Assembly: GCF_002575655.3 (NCBI RefSeq)
Contig: NC_053036.3
Span: 159,564,627 to 159,628,626 of the forward strand
DNA length: 64,000 nt
Reading direction: 5' to 3'
Source: Aegilops tauschii subsp. strangulata
Taxonomy: Eukaryota; Streptophyta; Magnoliopsida; Poales; Poaceae
Shown here: piece by piece, positions 1 through 9,593 of the stretch
How positions within the stretch are numbered: position 1 is the first letter of the stretch
Layout of the letters: each line of letters opens with the position of its first letter
Position numbers and translations under genes: made by a program
Notes under the pieces: generated by a model
What the model was told of the DNA's origin: nothing
The model's database searches: none
The model's input: only the letters and a program-made list of their open reading frames with translations

Positions 1-103
1 ATGGTCATACCTGACCTTCCAGAATTTATCATTAGCCTATAAAATACAACAAAGATTAGTAAGCTAAGACAAAATCGTTAAAATGAAAGGAGAAGCATTC
101 AGG

Positions 104-1018
104 TCAATGGTTTACCGCAGGAGCCGGGTTAGTCTTGCAGAAAGGGCTTAAGCCCACTCTCCCGCAATCTGCCAGGCTCTCGTTCAGAAGCGACTTGGTT
201 GTATCGTCAATAACGTCCTCAGGTAAGTCGTCGGGACTGTGTCGTAGAGGATCATCTTTCCAGCCTGTGTACTCACACATCAAGCCGGGGCGGCGGCTTA
301 AAGGAATCACCCGCCAAGCAATCCAGGCCCGGACCAGATCAACGCCGTTTAGGCCGTTTCCCAGAAGAGCTTTGATTTTGTTGATGGTGGGAATAAGCGG
401 TTGACACTCAGCTTGAGATAATTTGTCTGGCAGGGGGTGATTTGACTCCAGACACAGGGCGCGAAAGCCGGGCAGAGGGTTCTCATTAGCCGGAGAAGTA
501 TCTTGGCAGTAGAACCATGTCTGGTTCCAGTCCTTCGGGTGGCTTGGCGGCTCAGCATAAGGAAAGGGACAATCTCTCCGTCATTGGATTGAGATTCCAC
601 CAAGTTCCAAGCTAGGCCCGTTGGCACATTCATTTTGGCGGTTCAGGTAAAATAACTCCCTAAAGAGTAGCAGGCTGGGTTCTTCTCCAAGGTATACCTC
701 ACAGAACACTTGAAAGTTACAAATGTTCGACACGGAGTTGGGTCCAATGTCTTGAGGTCGCAGATCGAAAAAGTGCAGAACATCTCTGAAGAATTTTGAG
801 CCAGGAGGAGCAAAGCCCCGGCTCATGTGGTCAGCAAATATGACAACCTCTCCGTCCTTTGGTTGAGGTCTCTCTTCGGACGGGTCAGGAGCTCGGTAGG
901 ACATGACCTCCTTCTTAGGCAGGTAACCCGTTTTTACGAAGTCATCTAAGGTGCTATCAGTAACGTTGGATCTCACCCAGTTGCACATAATGGGCGCTTT
1001 GGGAGCCTTGGGCGGCAT
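104..1018 (-). pseudogene. Antisense accessory ORF of K, 'putative gypsy type transposon' (Transposase_28-like) protein
   Basis: The ORF starts at ATG 1018 (MPPKAPKAPIMCNWVRSNVT) and reads to about 581. It then continues in a second frame (633-349) and a third (310-104), so at least two frameshifts break it. The motifs FAPPGSKFFRDVLHFF, DLRPQDIGPNSV and VFCEVYLGEEPSLLLFRELF match my memory of the plant domain annotated as putative gypsy type transposon (PF04195). Its molecular function is not known. It lies antisense to K, in the position of the antisense accessory ORFs of Tat-lineage elements. A TATA box and a plausible 5'-UTR intron lie upstream on the same strand. The ORF may continue beyond the window edge. 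Confidence 0.65.
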
Positions 1019-1801
1019 TGTGGAAAATGGAAGCCTATGACAAAAGAGAATTCCCGGTTCAAATTTAAGCCGGAGGAAGATTTTAGTTCAGTATTCAAGA
1101 TGGCGGTTTATGAAGGGGCCTAATGATATATGACTAACTGTGTCAGGTTATCTAAGCCGTCGTGGATATCTTAAGCAATTTAAGTTATTTAACTCTATTG
1201 TGAGTGAGCCGGAGATTTCACAAAGCAGGGTCTCTTTTAAGCCGGCGATATGAGCCGCCATGGCTAACAGATGCAGTTTTTGCCTAAGTGTTGCACAAAC
1301 AGGTTTCACAGATTACAGGAATTATTTTGGATCAAACGATCGTCCAGAAAGGAAAAATTTCTAGACCTAAAAACTGGTACAGAGGAGTTCATGAGTTCTA
1401 AGGAGGTCTTTTTGCAAGTAAAAAGGATGTGTTGATGTTGAAAATGGGTGCGAAACAACTACCGCATGAGCTCTGTATTATTTTTGGATCCAAGGGGACT
1501 GTGTAGGAAGAACTGTGAAGGAATCGCGATGAACTATGAAGAACACGGAGAACCTGCGAACCCTAATGCGGATCTAATGTACGGGACGGCAAGAACTTAC
1601 TGGTGCTGATGGGCAGCGGAGGTGCGCCGCGATTCTCTGGTCAGGACAGGTTGATGTAGCGGCCTTGGTCGATGCAGATGAGGTGCGCGGCAGCGGCGGC
1701 GGAGCTCGAGCTCTGGGGTGTCAGAGGAGGAAGACGATGGATCGAGAAGAGTGACAAAAGGCTTATGGGCTGGGCCTATTTATAAGGGACGGCTGGTAAA
1801 T
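1019..1801 (-). promoter_or_regulatory. Putative promoter, 5' UTR and intron of the antisense ORF of K
   Basis: Read on the minus strand, a TATA box (CTTATAAATAGGCCC) lies at about 1772-1786. Below it is a pyrimidine-rich leader and a donor-like GTAAGT (plus positions 1595-1600). A polypyrimidine tract ends in CATAG (plus 1035-1052), with AG at 1035-1036, just 17 bases before the ATG at 1018. This would be a 5'-UTR intron of about 566 nt. The signals are seen directly. Their use is inferred. Confidence 0.45.
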
Positions 1802-2055
1802 GGGCGCGAGAAACGAGGAGGCTGAAGACATGATTATCTTGCCGCAGAAACGCCTCGATTCTCGGGATGGTCATTAAGATAAGATCCGTTGGGATATGAC
1901 AGAATAAAAAATGAATTTAATAGAAGATGACGTCATGGCGGGTTACCAAGAATTCAGAAGATGACGTCACGGCGGGTTATAACCTTTCGCACAAGCAGAA
2001 GCCGGAAGATTTTTGAAGATTGACATGAACCGGTTCAAATCAATCTGGGGCCTAA
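1802..2055. other. K internal spacer between antisense promoter and 3' LTR
   Basis: No ORF is visible here. A short direct repeat (GATGACGTCA followed by CGGCGGGTTA-like sequence, near 1926 and 1959) carries two ACGTCA elements. The last bases before 2056 act as the likely polypurine tract of K. Confidence 0.5.
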
Positions 2056-2575
2056 TGTTGAGGATATAACCATTAGAGTCACCCGCCCAGGAGGGGCCGG
2101 GTCACGTCATAATGATCATCACGTGAAGCCCAGTACCAAGCTTGAGGATGGCGGTTCAGTAATGGGCTTAAGACCTGGAGGCGGCTTAAGGCCCGTAGTG
2201 ATAAACCGCCGTTATGGCAAGACTTGTAGTGTAAGGCAAGAATAGTTAAGAGTTCGAGCCGGACACTGTTATAAGCCAGCTGGGACTCTGAGAGCCGCTG
2301 GGCGTCAACCTCTCTATATAAAGGGACGACCCGGCGGCGGTTCAGGACAAGCAACATCAGATCGATAGCCAGGCATAGCGGTTAAGCTCCCTGGTCATCG
2401 AAACCCTAAGTAATACCACCTCAACTGTACGTAGGCTTTTACCTTCAACGTAAGGGGCCGAACCAGTATAATCTCCGTGTCCTTTGTCCCGTTTAACCCC
2501 TTTAAGCTTCCTAGATGCGATGGCTCCACGACTAAGTCCTTGCCCGAGGACATCTGCCGTGACAATTCCACGACA
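2056..2575 (+). repeat. K 3' LTR (520 bp)
   Basis: It begins TGTTGAGGATATAAC and ends CCACGACA (TG...CA, imperfect TGTTG/CGACA ends). A TATA box (TATATAAAG) is at 2315-2323. The left neighbour is K internal sequence with a purine-rich end. The right neighbour (2576) matches position 25453 inside the LTR of A, so 2575/2576 is an insertion boundary. The target duplication would start GGAAG. Its partner lies outside the window. Confidence 0.7.
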
Positions 2576-3211
2576 GGAAGTGAACACGGTTTGAGTTATG
2601 CATGAACGTAAGTAGTTTCAGGATCACTTCTTGATCATTTCTAGCTTCGCGACTGTTGCGTTGCTTCTCTTCTCGCTCTCACTTGCGTATGTTAGCCACC
2701 ATATATGCTTAGTGCCTGCTGCAGCTCCACCTCATTACACCATCCTTTTTCCTATAAGCTTAAATAGTCTTGATCTCGCGGGTGTGAGATTGCTGAGTCC
2801 TCGTGACTCACAGATTCTACCAAAACAGTTGGAGGTGCTGACGATGCCAGTGCAGATGACGCAACCGAGCTCAAGTGGGAGTTCGATGAGGAACGTGGTC
2901 GTTACTATGTTTCTTTTCCTGATGATCAGTAGTGGAGCCCAGTTGGGACGATCGGGGATCTAGCATTTGGGGTTATCTTATTTTCATTTGGATTTGACCG
3001 TAGTCGGTCTATGTGTGGATTTTGGATGATGTATGAATTATATTATGTATTGTGTGAAGTGGCGATTGTAAGCCAACTCTCGTTATCCCATTCTTGTTCA
3101 TTACATGGGATTGTGTGAAGATAACCCTTCTTGCGACAATACCACAATGCGGTTATGCCTCTAAGTCGTGCCTCGACACGTGGGAGATATAGCCGCATCG
3201 TGGGCGTTACA
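2576..3211 (+). repeat. A 5' LTR, right-hand 636 bp
   Basis: It matches 25453-26088 base for base apart from a handful of substitutions, and ends GTTACA as the 3' LTR ends ATTACA. The left part of the LTR was displaced by K and lies beyond the window. It holds the last exon-like block (2835-2932) of the LTR micro-ORF. Here the acceptor reads TTGGAG instead of the TTGCAG of the 3' LTR. Confidence 0.85.
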
Positions 3212-3214
3212 AGT

Positions 3215-3228
3215 TGGTAATCAAAGTC
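3215..3228 (+). other. A primer binding site (degenerate, initiator tRNA-Met type)
   Basis: TGGTAATCAAAGTC follows the LTR end by three bases. It resembles the TGGTATCAGAGC type seen in B and F, with an inserted A and substitutions. Confidence 0.55.
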
Positions 3229-4137
3229 ATCCCCGACTTAGGAGCCCCCTGCTTGATCGAATCGCTGGCGTTGTTGAGTCTAGAACAAAAATGTTTTTGA
3301 GTCTTAGGATTATATATATCGGAGAGTAGGATTCTTTTTACTCCTCAGTCCCTTTGTCGCTCTGTGAGGCCTCCTGACGTAGAAGTTTTGACTCTTCTCT
3401 CCTCAAATTTCAGTAAAAAAAAATTTAGGATCACGCGGGTATCTTAGAATCGTTCCGATGGTTTTGTGACGAGAACATTGTTCTTGGTGCCTCCTGACAT
3501 TTAGGGGTTGTGGCAGTGTCCCGGGGAGTTGAGCTCCGAGGTGTTGTCATCACAATTTTATCGTTGCAGTTCTGGAATACTTGAGTTTCCCCGACATCGA
3601 AATCTCTTTTATGCAGTTGTTGGTGAGATCACCTCGACGCCACCCAGTACTGGGGCGGGAGTTCGGGAGTATTGCCATAACTCGTATAACGGATGCTTTT
3701 CGAAGGTTGAGGTACACGATTTCCGAAGGTTTCTTGGTTATGTGTTGACGGATGGATACAGCTGGATCTAGGGATTGCTAGTTTGGGTGATATTTTTTGT
3801 GTCCCCTGTATCCCCAACACCAGATTGCATAACCAGAAAGTTTCGGGAGTTTATAGGTGGGATTCATGTAGCTCTTAGCATTTCTTCCCGCAGATATTTG
3901 GTTTGTGATTGGGTAATCCTTACCATTTATTTGTTCCACTCGTACCTTTTTATTTTTTTCATCAATCTCTTATCAAGTGGCTTCTCACCTTATGGAAGTG
4001 TGATGATTTACTATGGAATTCATTCGTTCATCGTCGTTCGAATGTTTATTGTGAAGACTATATGTTGCAATTTCTATCCGTTGATGCAATTTGCCTATCT
4101 GTCTATCAAGATGCTAACGGATGTCACCCTCTTCAGG
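3229..4137 (+). other. A 5' leader
   Basis: No convincing gene lies between the PBS and the gag ATG. Short ORFs at 3508-3771 and 3775-4137 show no recognisable domain. The latter is only an in-frame run-up to gag. The last bases, CACCCTCTTCAG before GATGGCT, form a splice-acceptor-like pyrimidine tract plus AG one base before the start codon. Confidence 0.5.
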
Positions 4138-4463
4138 ATGGCTCCGCCAACGCGTCAGAATCCGGAACGCAATGAAGGGAGTCAGGCGAACCTTCCGCCA
4201 CCACCTCCGCCTCCGGAGGCATGGCAAGCTATCATGGCAGCCACCAACGCCAATGCTCAGATGATTCTGCAACTCTTGCAAGAACGAACCCAAGGGCAAG
4301 GCAATCAAGGAAATCAAGGTCAAGGTAACAATCAGCCTCACTTCGCTACCCTCAACCAGTTCCTCGCAAATCAGCCCAAGTCTTTCAGGTACTGTGCCGA
4401 GGCCACAGATGCCGATGATTGGCTCGTGGACATCAACAAGCATTTTGAATGTAGCAATGTCAG
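4138..4463 (+). pseudogene. gag: A gag, N-terminal part
   Basis: ATG 4138 opens a proline-rich N-terminus (residues 18-24 include six prolines), a Q/N/G-rich linker, then the capsid start FLANQPKSFRYCAEATDADD and WLVDINKHFECSNV. Gag forms the particle and packages element RNA. The frame runs on into a fragment of B at 4464, giving a chimeric end. By comparison with the gag of B, about 42 codons are missing between this part and the resumption at 17788. The codon for a capsid residue marks the junction, and there is no target duplication. The start is chosen because it is the first ATG after the acceptor-like CTTCAG and it begins gag homology. Confidence 0.75.
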
Positions 4464-4580
4464 GCATTCTGAAGATGAAGCCACTTGGGAACGCGAGGAT
4501 CGCCTGCGTGATGAATACCCCGTGTTGTTTCCTTCTACCTCCTAAATCTCAGGACGAGATTTCTTGTAGTGGAGGAGATT
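4464..4580 (+). pseudogene. Fragment of B pol 3' end plus polypurine tract
   Basis: It encodes the end of a chromodomain-like tail (HSEDEATWEREDRLRDEYP), a TAA, then the purine-rich AGTGGAGGAGATT that precedes the LTR. It is the same as 13986-14102. It is the remnant of a neighbouring B copy, or a recombination or template-switch product. Confidence 0.8.
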
Positions 4581-6542
4581 TGTAACGCCCGGATAATTAG
4601 GCTACAGTAAAACTCTCTTGATGATGCCATGTCATCTCTGTTACTGTTGCTAATCAACTGTTAGTTGAAAACATTTCAAATTCAAAAAAATGAATTAGTG
4701 ACAAACACCCAAAGTTTTCAAAAGTCAAAACAAAAATGTTCGGTGGGTGCCAAATATTACACTGGTAATTATTGTGGAGAAAACATTTTTTTAGAAAGTG
4801 CCTAAGTATTTTAAAGTGAAATAAACAGAAAAGAAAAACAAAGGAAAGGAAGAAAAAGGAAAAGCAGAGAGAGAGAAAGCCCCTGCCCCACTTGGGCTTC
4901 GGCCCACCCGAGCCAGCTGGCCCAGCAGGCCGGCCCACTCCCCCCTCACCGGTCGCTCCCTCCCCTTCCTGTTCCTCTGCTCCGTGTCGCTACAGGGGCG
5001 AGGTCGACCCCGACCTCCTCGCCGGCCTCGCCGGGAGAGGATAAGGGCAAAGCCACAGGCTCCCCTCGTCTCCCCACCCCACATGCCCCCTCGCCCTCCC
5101 CCGAAACCCTAGCGCGCCCACAATCCCCCTCTCGTCCCGTTCCTCGCCTCTGTTCGAGATACCCAAGCGCCCCCGTCGCCGTCGATCGCCATAGCCGTGG
5201 CCACCGTCGTCCGTTCGTCGCCCCGGCAAGTCCTACAGCTCCGCCGTGGTCCTCTGCTTCCACTACACCGCTGGATCGAGCCCCAGAGCCCCTCGCGTCG
5301 CCGCACTCTTCTTCTTCTCCGGCTCGGCCACCGCATCGTCCTCGTCCTTGATCTACGCCACCGGTCCTCCCCGAGCCCTCTGCCCAGACCCCACGCTCCC
5401 CCGGTGAGCTCCTGCGCCGAACGCGCCGTCCCCTGCCCTCTCTAGCGGCCCGTAGCCACTACCCCGACGAAGCCCGAACCACCGCCGCCTCGTTTGGTCG
5501 CCGGCGCGTCTCCGGTGACCTTTTGGTCATGGGCTAGTGCCCAACGTGCTCGCCGCGCTGCTTAGAGAACGCCCAGCCCCTCCGTTCAAGCTGCTACACG
5601 CCGTAGCGCCGTCTCCGTCGAGCACCCGTACGCGCCGCCGCCACTGCTCGTCGCCGGCGCCGATTCCGGCCAAGTCCGGCGATGCTAAGGCCACCACTGG
5701 ATGCGGCGCTGACAGCTCGTTCGAATGAGACTAGCCCCGCTCCTCCCCGAGCCCTGTACGAGTTTTCCGGCAAGATCCGAGCCGCGCCGCCGCGTTTGGC
5801 ATCGCCGGCGTTGAGCCGCCGGCCGCGCTGAGCTGGCACACCTGGGGCACCCCCTGGGTCACTACCAGTGGGCCCCCTGGCCCCCTGTTGACCAGTTGAC
5901 TTGGTCAACTGGGCTGACTGGGCAGGCCCCAGCCACTGACGTGCGGGCCCCACCGCTTAATCCAATAATTAAAACATTTTAATAATTAAAACTAATTAGT
6001 TTAGTTGATTAGACACTGACAGGTGGGGTCCAGTAGTTAACTAATCTAAATTTAGTTAGTTTAAACTTATGTTAGTCCACTATCTATGACAGGTAGGACC
6101 CACTGGTCAGTTAGACCTGGTCAGCCGCTCTGTTGACTGCTGAGGTCATCATCACGTCATGCTGACATCATATTCCTTTTCTGTTAAATTAAATAATTCC
6201 AGAAAATAATTAAATCTTTAGAAAATCATATAAAATAATCCGTAACTCGGATGAAAATACTTTCTACATGAAAGTTGCTCAGAACGACGAGACGAATCTG
6301 ATTACGCAGCCCGTTCGTTCACCACACGTCCCTAGCATAGTGAACCTGCAACATTTCACCTCCGGTCCATCTGTCCGAAAACGCGAAACATCGGGAATAC
6401 TTTCCCGGATGTTCCCCCCCTTCGCCGGTAACACCTACTGCCGCGTTAGGGCACACCTAACACCGCTCATTGTCATGTCACGCATCGTCATGCTTATGTT
6501 TGCATTGTATTTACTGTTTCTTCCCCCTCTTCTCTCCGGTAG

Positions 6543-7965
6543 ACTACGAGACCGACGCTGCTGCTGCCCAGTTCGACTACGGAGTTGACGACCCCTCCTA
6601 CTTGCCAGAGCAACCAGGCAAGCCCCCCCCTTGATCACCAGATATCGCCTATTCTTCTCTATATTGCTTGCATTAGAGTAGTGTAGCATGTTACTGCTTT
6701 TCGTTAATCCTATCCTGATGCATAGCTTGTCCTTGCTACTACTGTTGTTACCTTTACCTGCAATCCTACATGCTTAGTATAGGATGCTAGTTTTCCATCA
6801 GTGGCCCTACATTCTTGTCCGTCTGCTGTGCTATACTATCGGGCCGTGATCACTTGGGCGGTGATCACGGGTATATACTTATATACTATATACATGACAC
6901 ATGTGGTGACTAAAGTCGAGTCGGCTCGTAGGAGTACCCGCAAGTGGATCTTTGTGGCGGAGCGACAAGGCAGGTTGAGACCACCTAGGAGAGAGGTGGG
7001 CCTGGCCCTGGTCGGCGTTCGCGGATACTTAACATGCTTAACGAGATCTTGGAATTTGATCTGAGTCTGGCCATTTGGTCTATACGCACTAACCAGCTAC
7101 GCGGGAACAGTTATGGGCACTCGACGTCGTGGTATCAGCCGAAGCTCTTTTTGACGTCAGCGACGGAGCGGCGCGCGTCGGATTGGACTGGAACGCCTGC
7201 TAGGCTAGGTCTGCTTCCGGCCGCCCTCGCAACGTGCAGGTGTGCAATGGGCGATGGGCCCAGACCCCTGCGCGCATAGGATTTAGACCGGCGTGCTGAC
7301 CTCTCGGTTGAGCCTAGGTGGGGCTGCGACGTGTTGATCTTCCGAGGCCGGGCATGACCCAGAAAAGTCTGTCCGGCCAAATGGGATCGAGCGTGTTGGG
7401 TTATGTGGTGCACCCCTGCAGGGAAGTTTATCTATTCGAATAGCCGTTCCCTCGGTAAAAGGACAACCCGGAGTTGTACCTTGACCTTATGACAACTAGA
7501 ACCGGATACTTAATAAAATACACCCTTCCAAGTGCCAGATACAACCCGGTGATCGCTCTCTAACAGGGCGACGAGGAGGGGATCGCCGGGTAGGATTATG
7601 CTATGCGATGCTACTTGGAGGACTTCAATCTACTCTCTTCTACATGCTGCAAGATGGAGTTGGCCAGAAGAGTAGTCTTCGACAGGACTAGCTATCCCCC
7701 TCTTATTCTGGCATTCTGCAGTTCAGTCCACTGATATGGCCCTTTACACATATACCCATGCATATGTAGTGTAGTTCCTTGCTTGCGAGTACTTTGGATG
7801 AGTACTCACGGTTGCCTCTCTCTCTCTTTTCCCCCTTTCCCTTCTACCTGGTTGTCGCAACCAGATGCTGGAGTCGAGGAGCCAGACGCCACCATCGACG
7901 ACGACACCTACGACACTGGAGGTGCCTACTACTACGTGCAGCCCGCTGACGACGACCAGGAGTAG
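6543..7965 (+). other. Putative spliced acidic micro-ORF in the B 5' LTR
   Basis: Block a (6543-6617, 75 nt) lies between an acceptor-like TCTCTCCGGTAG and a GC donor-like CCAG/GCAAGC. Block b (7865-7965) lies after GTCGCAACCAG and ends in TAG. Both are open in the same phase (2 nt, whole codons, 1 nt; then 2 nt). Block a reads YETDAAAAQFDYGVDDPSYL and on. Block b is acidic and ends GGAYYYVQPADDDQE. The predicted intron is 1247 nt. The upstream exon with the start codon is not identified. Splicing is inferred from signals and from the same layout in A and F. Confidence 0.45.
6844..6870. repeat. Perfect inverted repeat (hairpin) in the B 5' LTR
   Basis: CCGTGATCAC and GTGATCACGG are separated by seven bases. 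The same hairpin is in the 3' LTR at 16367-16393. It is inside the predicted LTR intron, just before a run of TATA-like repeats. Confidence 0.85.
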
Positions 7966-8266
7966 TTAGGAGGATCCCAGGCAGGAGGCCTGCGCCTCTT
8001 TCGATCTGTATCCCAGTTTGTGCTAGCCTTCTTAAGGCAAACTTGTTTAACTCATGTCTGTACTCAGATATTGTTGCTTCCGCTGACTCGTCTATGATCG
8101 AGCACTTGTATTCGAGCCCTCGAGGCCCCTGGCTTGTATTATGATGCTTGTATGACGTATTTATGATTTAGAGTTGTGTTGTGATATCTTCCCGTGAGTC
8201 CCTGATCTTGATCGTACACATTTGCGTGCATGATTAGTGTACGGTCAAACCGGGGGCGAAACAAGT

Positions 8267-8279
8267 TGGTATCAGAGCC
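8267..8279 (+). other. B primer binding site (initiator tRNA-Met)
   Basis: TGGTATCAGAGCC lies three bases after the LTR end. This is the standard 3'-end complement of plant initiator methionine tRNA used by many gypsy and copia elements. Confidence 0.85.
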
Positions 8280-8601
8280 GACTTCCTGTAGGAATCCCCC
8301 TTTCCACACTCCTTGGCCGAAGTCGAGTCTAGACATTACAAAAACTTTTACTAACATGGCTGTGTGTCTTACGGGCCCACGTCGCCATTGGGTGGTACTA
8401 GGATCTTTTACTCCTCGACCTTTACTCTGGGACTCTGAACTCTCTTCTACTCGGGTTAAACGAACTTACTAACTCTAACACTAGGATCCCATGACCGCAT
8501 TCACCCCAAAGTTGGATAAGCCATAGTTATTTCTTAGAATAGTATTTTGAACAATTCACACACTGTCATTTGACTCCTTTGAAAAACATCTTTGCTTTCA
8601 G
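8280..8601 (+). other. B 5' leader
   Basis: No ORF with support. The last bases (CATCTTTGCTTTCAG) form a strong acceptor-like tract ending exactly before the ATG of the accessory ORF. Confidence 0.5.
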
Positions 8602-9357
8602 ATGGAACCCACGAGGCAGGTCGTGCGCCACACGATGGCCATTGGTGCCTCGAGATCACCTGCTGTGCTAGCTGAGATGATGACCTATCTGGGTTATCGC
8701 TGGCACCCTGAGTACATTGACTACGAGGAGTACCAGGACTTTAACCAGGAGCAGTACCGTGCCATCGTCCACCTCTACTCACGAGAGTATGACTCCACTA
8801 CTGTGCTGCACACCGCTCATGGTGTTGGAGTGACCATCGATATGGCTGTCCACGATGCTGCCTATGCTGCTCTGACACGTCTTCGTGGAGAGTATTGGGA
8901 GTTGGACACCTCCCCTTTCAGGCACATTGCTATCGCATCTGATGTTGGTGCGGAGGGATACTATACTGCTGCCTACTCCACTGTCACCCGAGAGCCCTTC
9001 TACCATCGGAACCTGGTTCTGCATGCTGATGGGCTGGATCGAGCTAACCGAGCTCTTCGCCACGAGTTGTACACCACCCGTCAGCACCTTTACCGTGCTC
9101 TGACGCTGTTGCACCCCTTTGTCCGATCTAGGGAGCTGCCCCGTTCTGCGATCTACCCAGCCAGGACTGTGATGCCCCAGGGTGTCGGCTGGCCAGATGT
9201 GGGAGGCCACTCTCCCGCACTTGGACCTCTTCTGCCACCTGAGCGTCAGGTTCTGCACCAGAGTATTTGCGGACCCCAGGTTGCTGATGTGGAGTTCCCG
9301 ATGCGACACTACCAGCTTTCAGGCTACACCTACCTCCACAGTACCTCTTGGGACTGA
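8602..9357 (+). CDS. B accessory ORF upstream of gag, unknown function (251 aa)
   Basis: This is an intact ORF from ATG 8602 to TGA 9357, lying between the PBS and gag in sense orientation. I do not recognise a domain. The sequence is rich in His, Tyr, Leu and Arg. It has a Y-rich stretch (YLGYRWHPEYIDYEEYQDF, residues 29-47), a helical Arg/Leu region (NRALRHELYTTRQHLYRALT) and no membrane segment or zinc finger. It could be an accessory protein of the element. Extra ORFs before gag are known in several plant gypsy families. A splice acceptor-like CTTTCAG touches its ATG, which suggests translation from its own spliced message. It is the only B gene without visible damage, which may be chance. 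Confidence 0.6.
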   Translation: MEPTRQVVRHTMAIGASRSPAVLAEMMTYLGYRWHPEYIDYEEYQDFNQEQYRAIVHLYSREYDSTTVLHTAHGVGVTIDMAVHDAAYAALTRLRGEYWELDTSPFRHIAIASDVGAEGYYTAAYSTVTREPFYHRNLVLHADGLDRANRALRHELYTTRQHLYRALTLLHPFVRSRELPRSAIYPARTVMPQGVGWPDVGGHSPALGPLLPPERQVLHQSICGPQVADVEFPMRHYQLSGYTYLHSTSWD

Positions 9358-9593
9358 TGTAGGCTTGCTTGTAGTGTTAGATGCATTCGCCGCGAGCCTG
9401 TGTGCCGCCTATGTTGTTTTAGTCTATGTACTGAACTCTGTGTACTGAACTCTATGCATGACCCCTTTTGTAAGTTATGCCGATTACTATGTAGCAGCTA
9501 TCGTGCTCCTTTCATTGTGCATGTTTTATCATGAATGATTCTTGTCTTTGCAAATTTCTCAATGCTGAACTACCCCTGTTATATATTAGCAGG
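9358..9593 (+). other. Spacer between B accessory ORF and gag
   Basis: It is AT-rich and has no ORF. It ends TATATATTAGCAG one base before the gag ATG, again acceptor-like. Confidence 0.4.

Larger units (their letters stand above)
1..2575 (+). mobile_element. K: 3' end of a Tat-like Ty3/gypsy retrotransposon
   Basis: This is the right-hand part of an LTR element whose 5' part lies outside the window. The orientation is read from the LTR at 2056-2575. It starts TG, ends CA, and has a TATA box on the + strand. A polypurine-like stretch (CTGGGGCCTAA) ends directly at 2055, while no primer binding site follows 2575. It is therefore a 3' LTR and the internal sequence lies to the left. An ORF runs antisense at 104-1018. 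Tat-lineage elements are known to carry antisense accessory ORFs between integrase and the 3' LTR, and this layout fits. The right flank (2576 onward) is the middle of the LTR of A, so K is inserted in A. No pol gene is inside the window, so the lineage call is inferred. Confidence 0.7.
4581..8263 (+). repeat. B 5' LTR (3683 bp)
   Basis: It begins TGTAACGCCCGG and ends GGGGGCGAAACA, followed by a PBS. The first 1.4 kb contains a GC-rich block (4900-5950) whose overlapping ORFs in all frames are composition artefacts. A 10-bp perfect inverted repeat lies at 6844-6870. Two exon-like blocks lie at 6543-6617 and 7865-7965. Confidence 0.9.

Noticed and set aside
3508..4137. Leader ORFs of A, including the upstream extension of gag
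   Set aside because: No similarity to known proteins. Gag homology begins at ATG 4138 behind an acceptor-like AG.
4791..5953. ORFs in the GC-rich block of the B LTRs (also 14313-15476)
   Set aside because: Stop-poor composition gives open frames on both strands. There are no motifs, and the two LTR copies differ in frame extent.
8267..8279. tRNA-like matches next to LTRs
   Set aside because: They are primer binding sites complementary to tRNA 3' ends, not tRNA genes.
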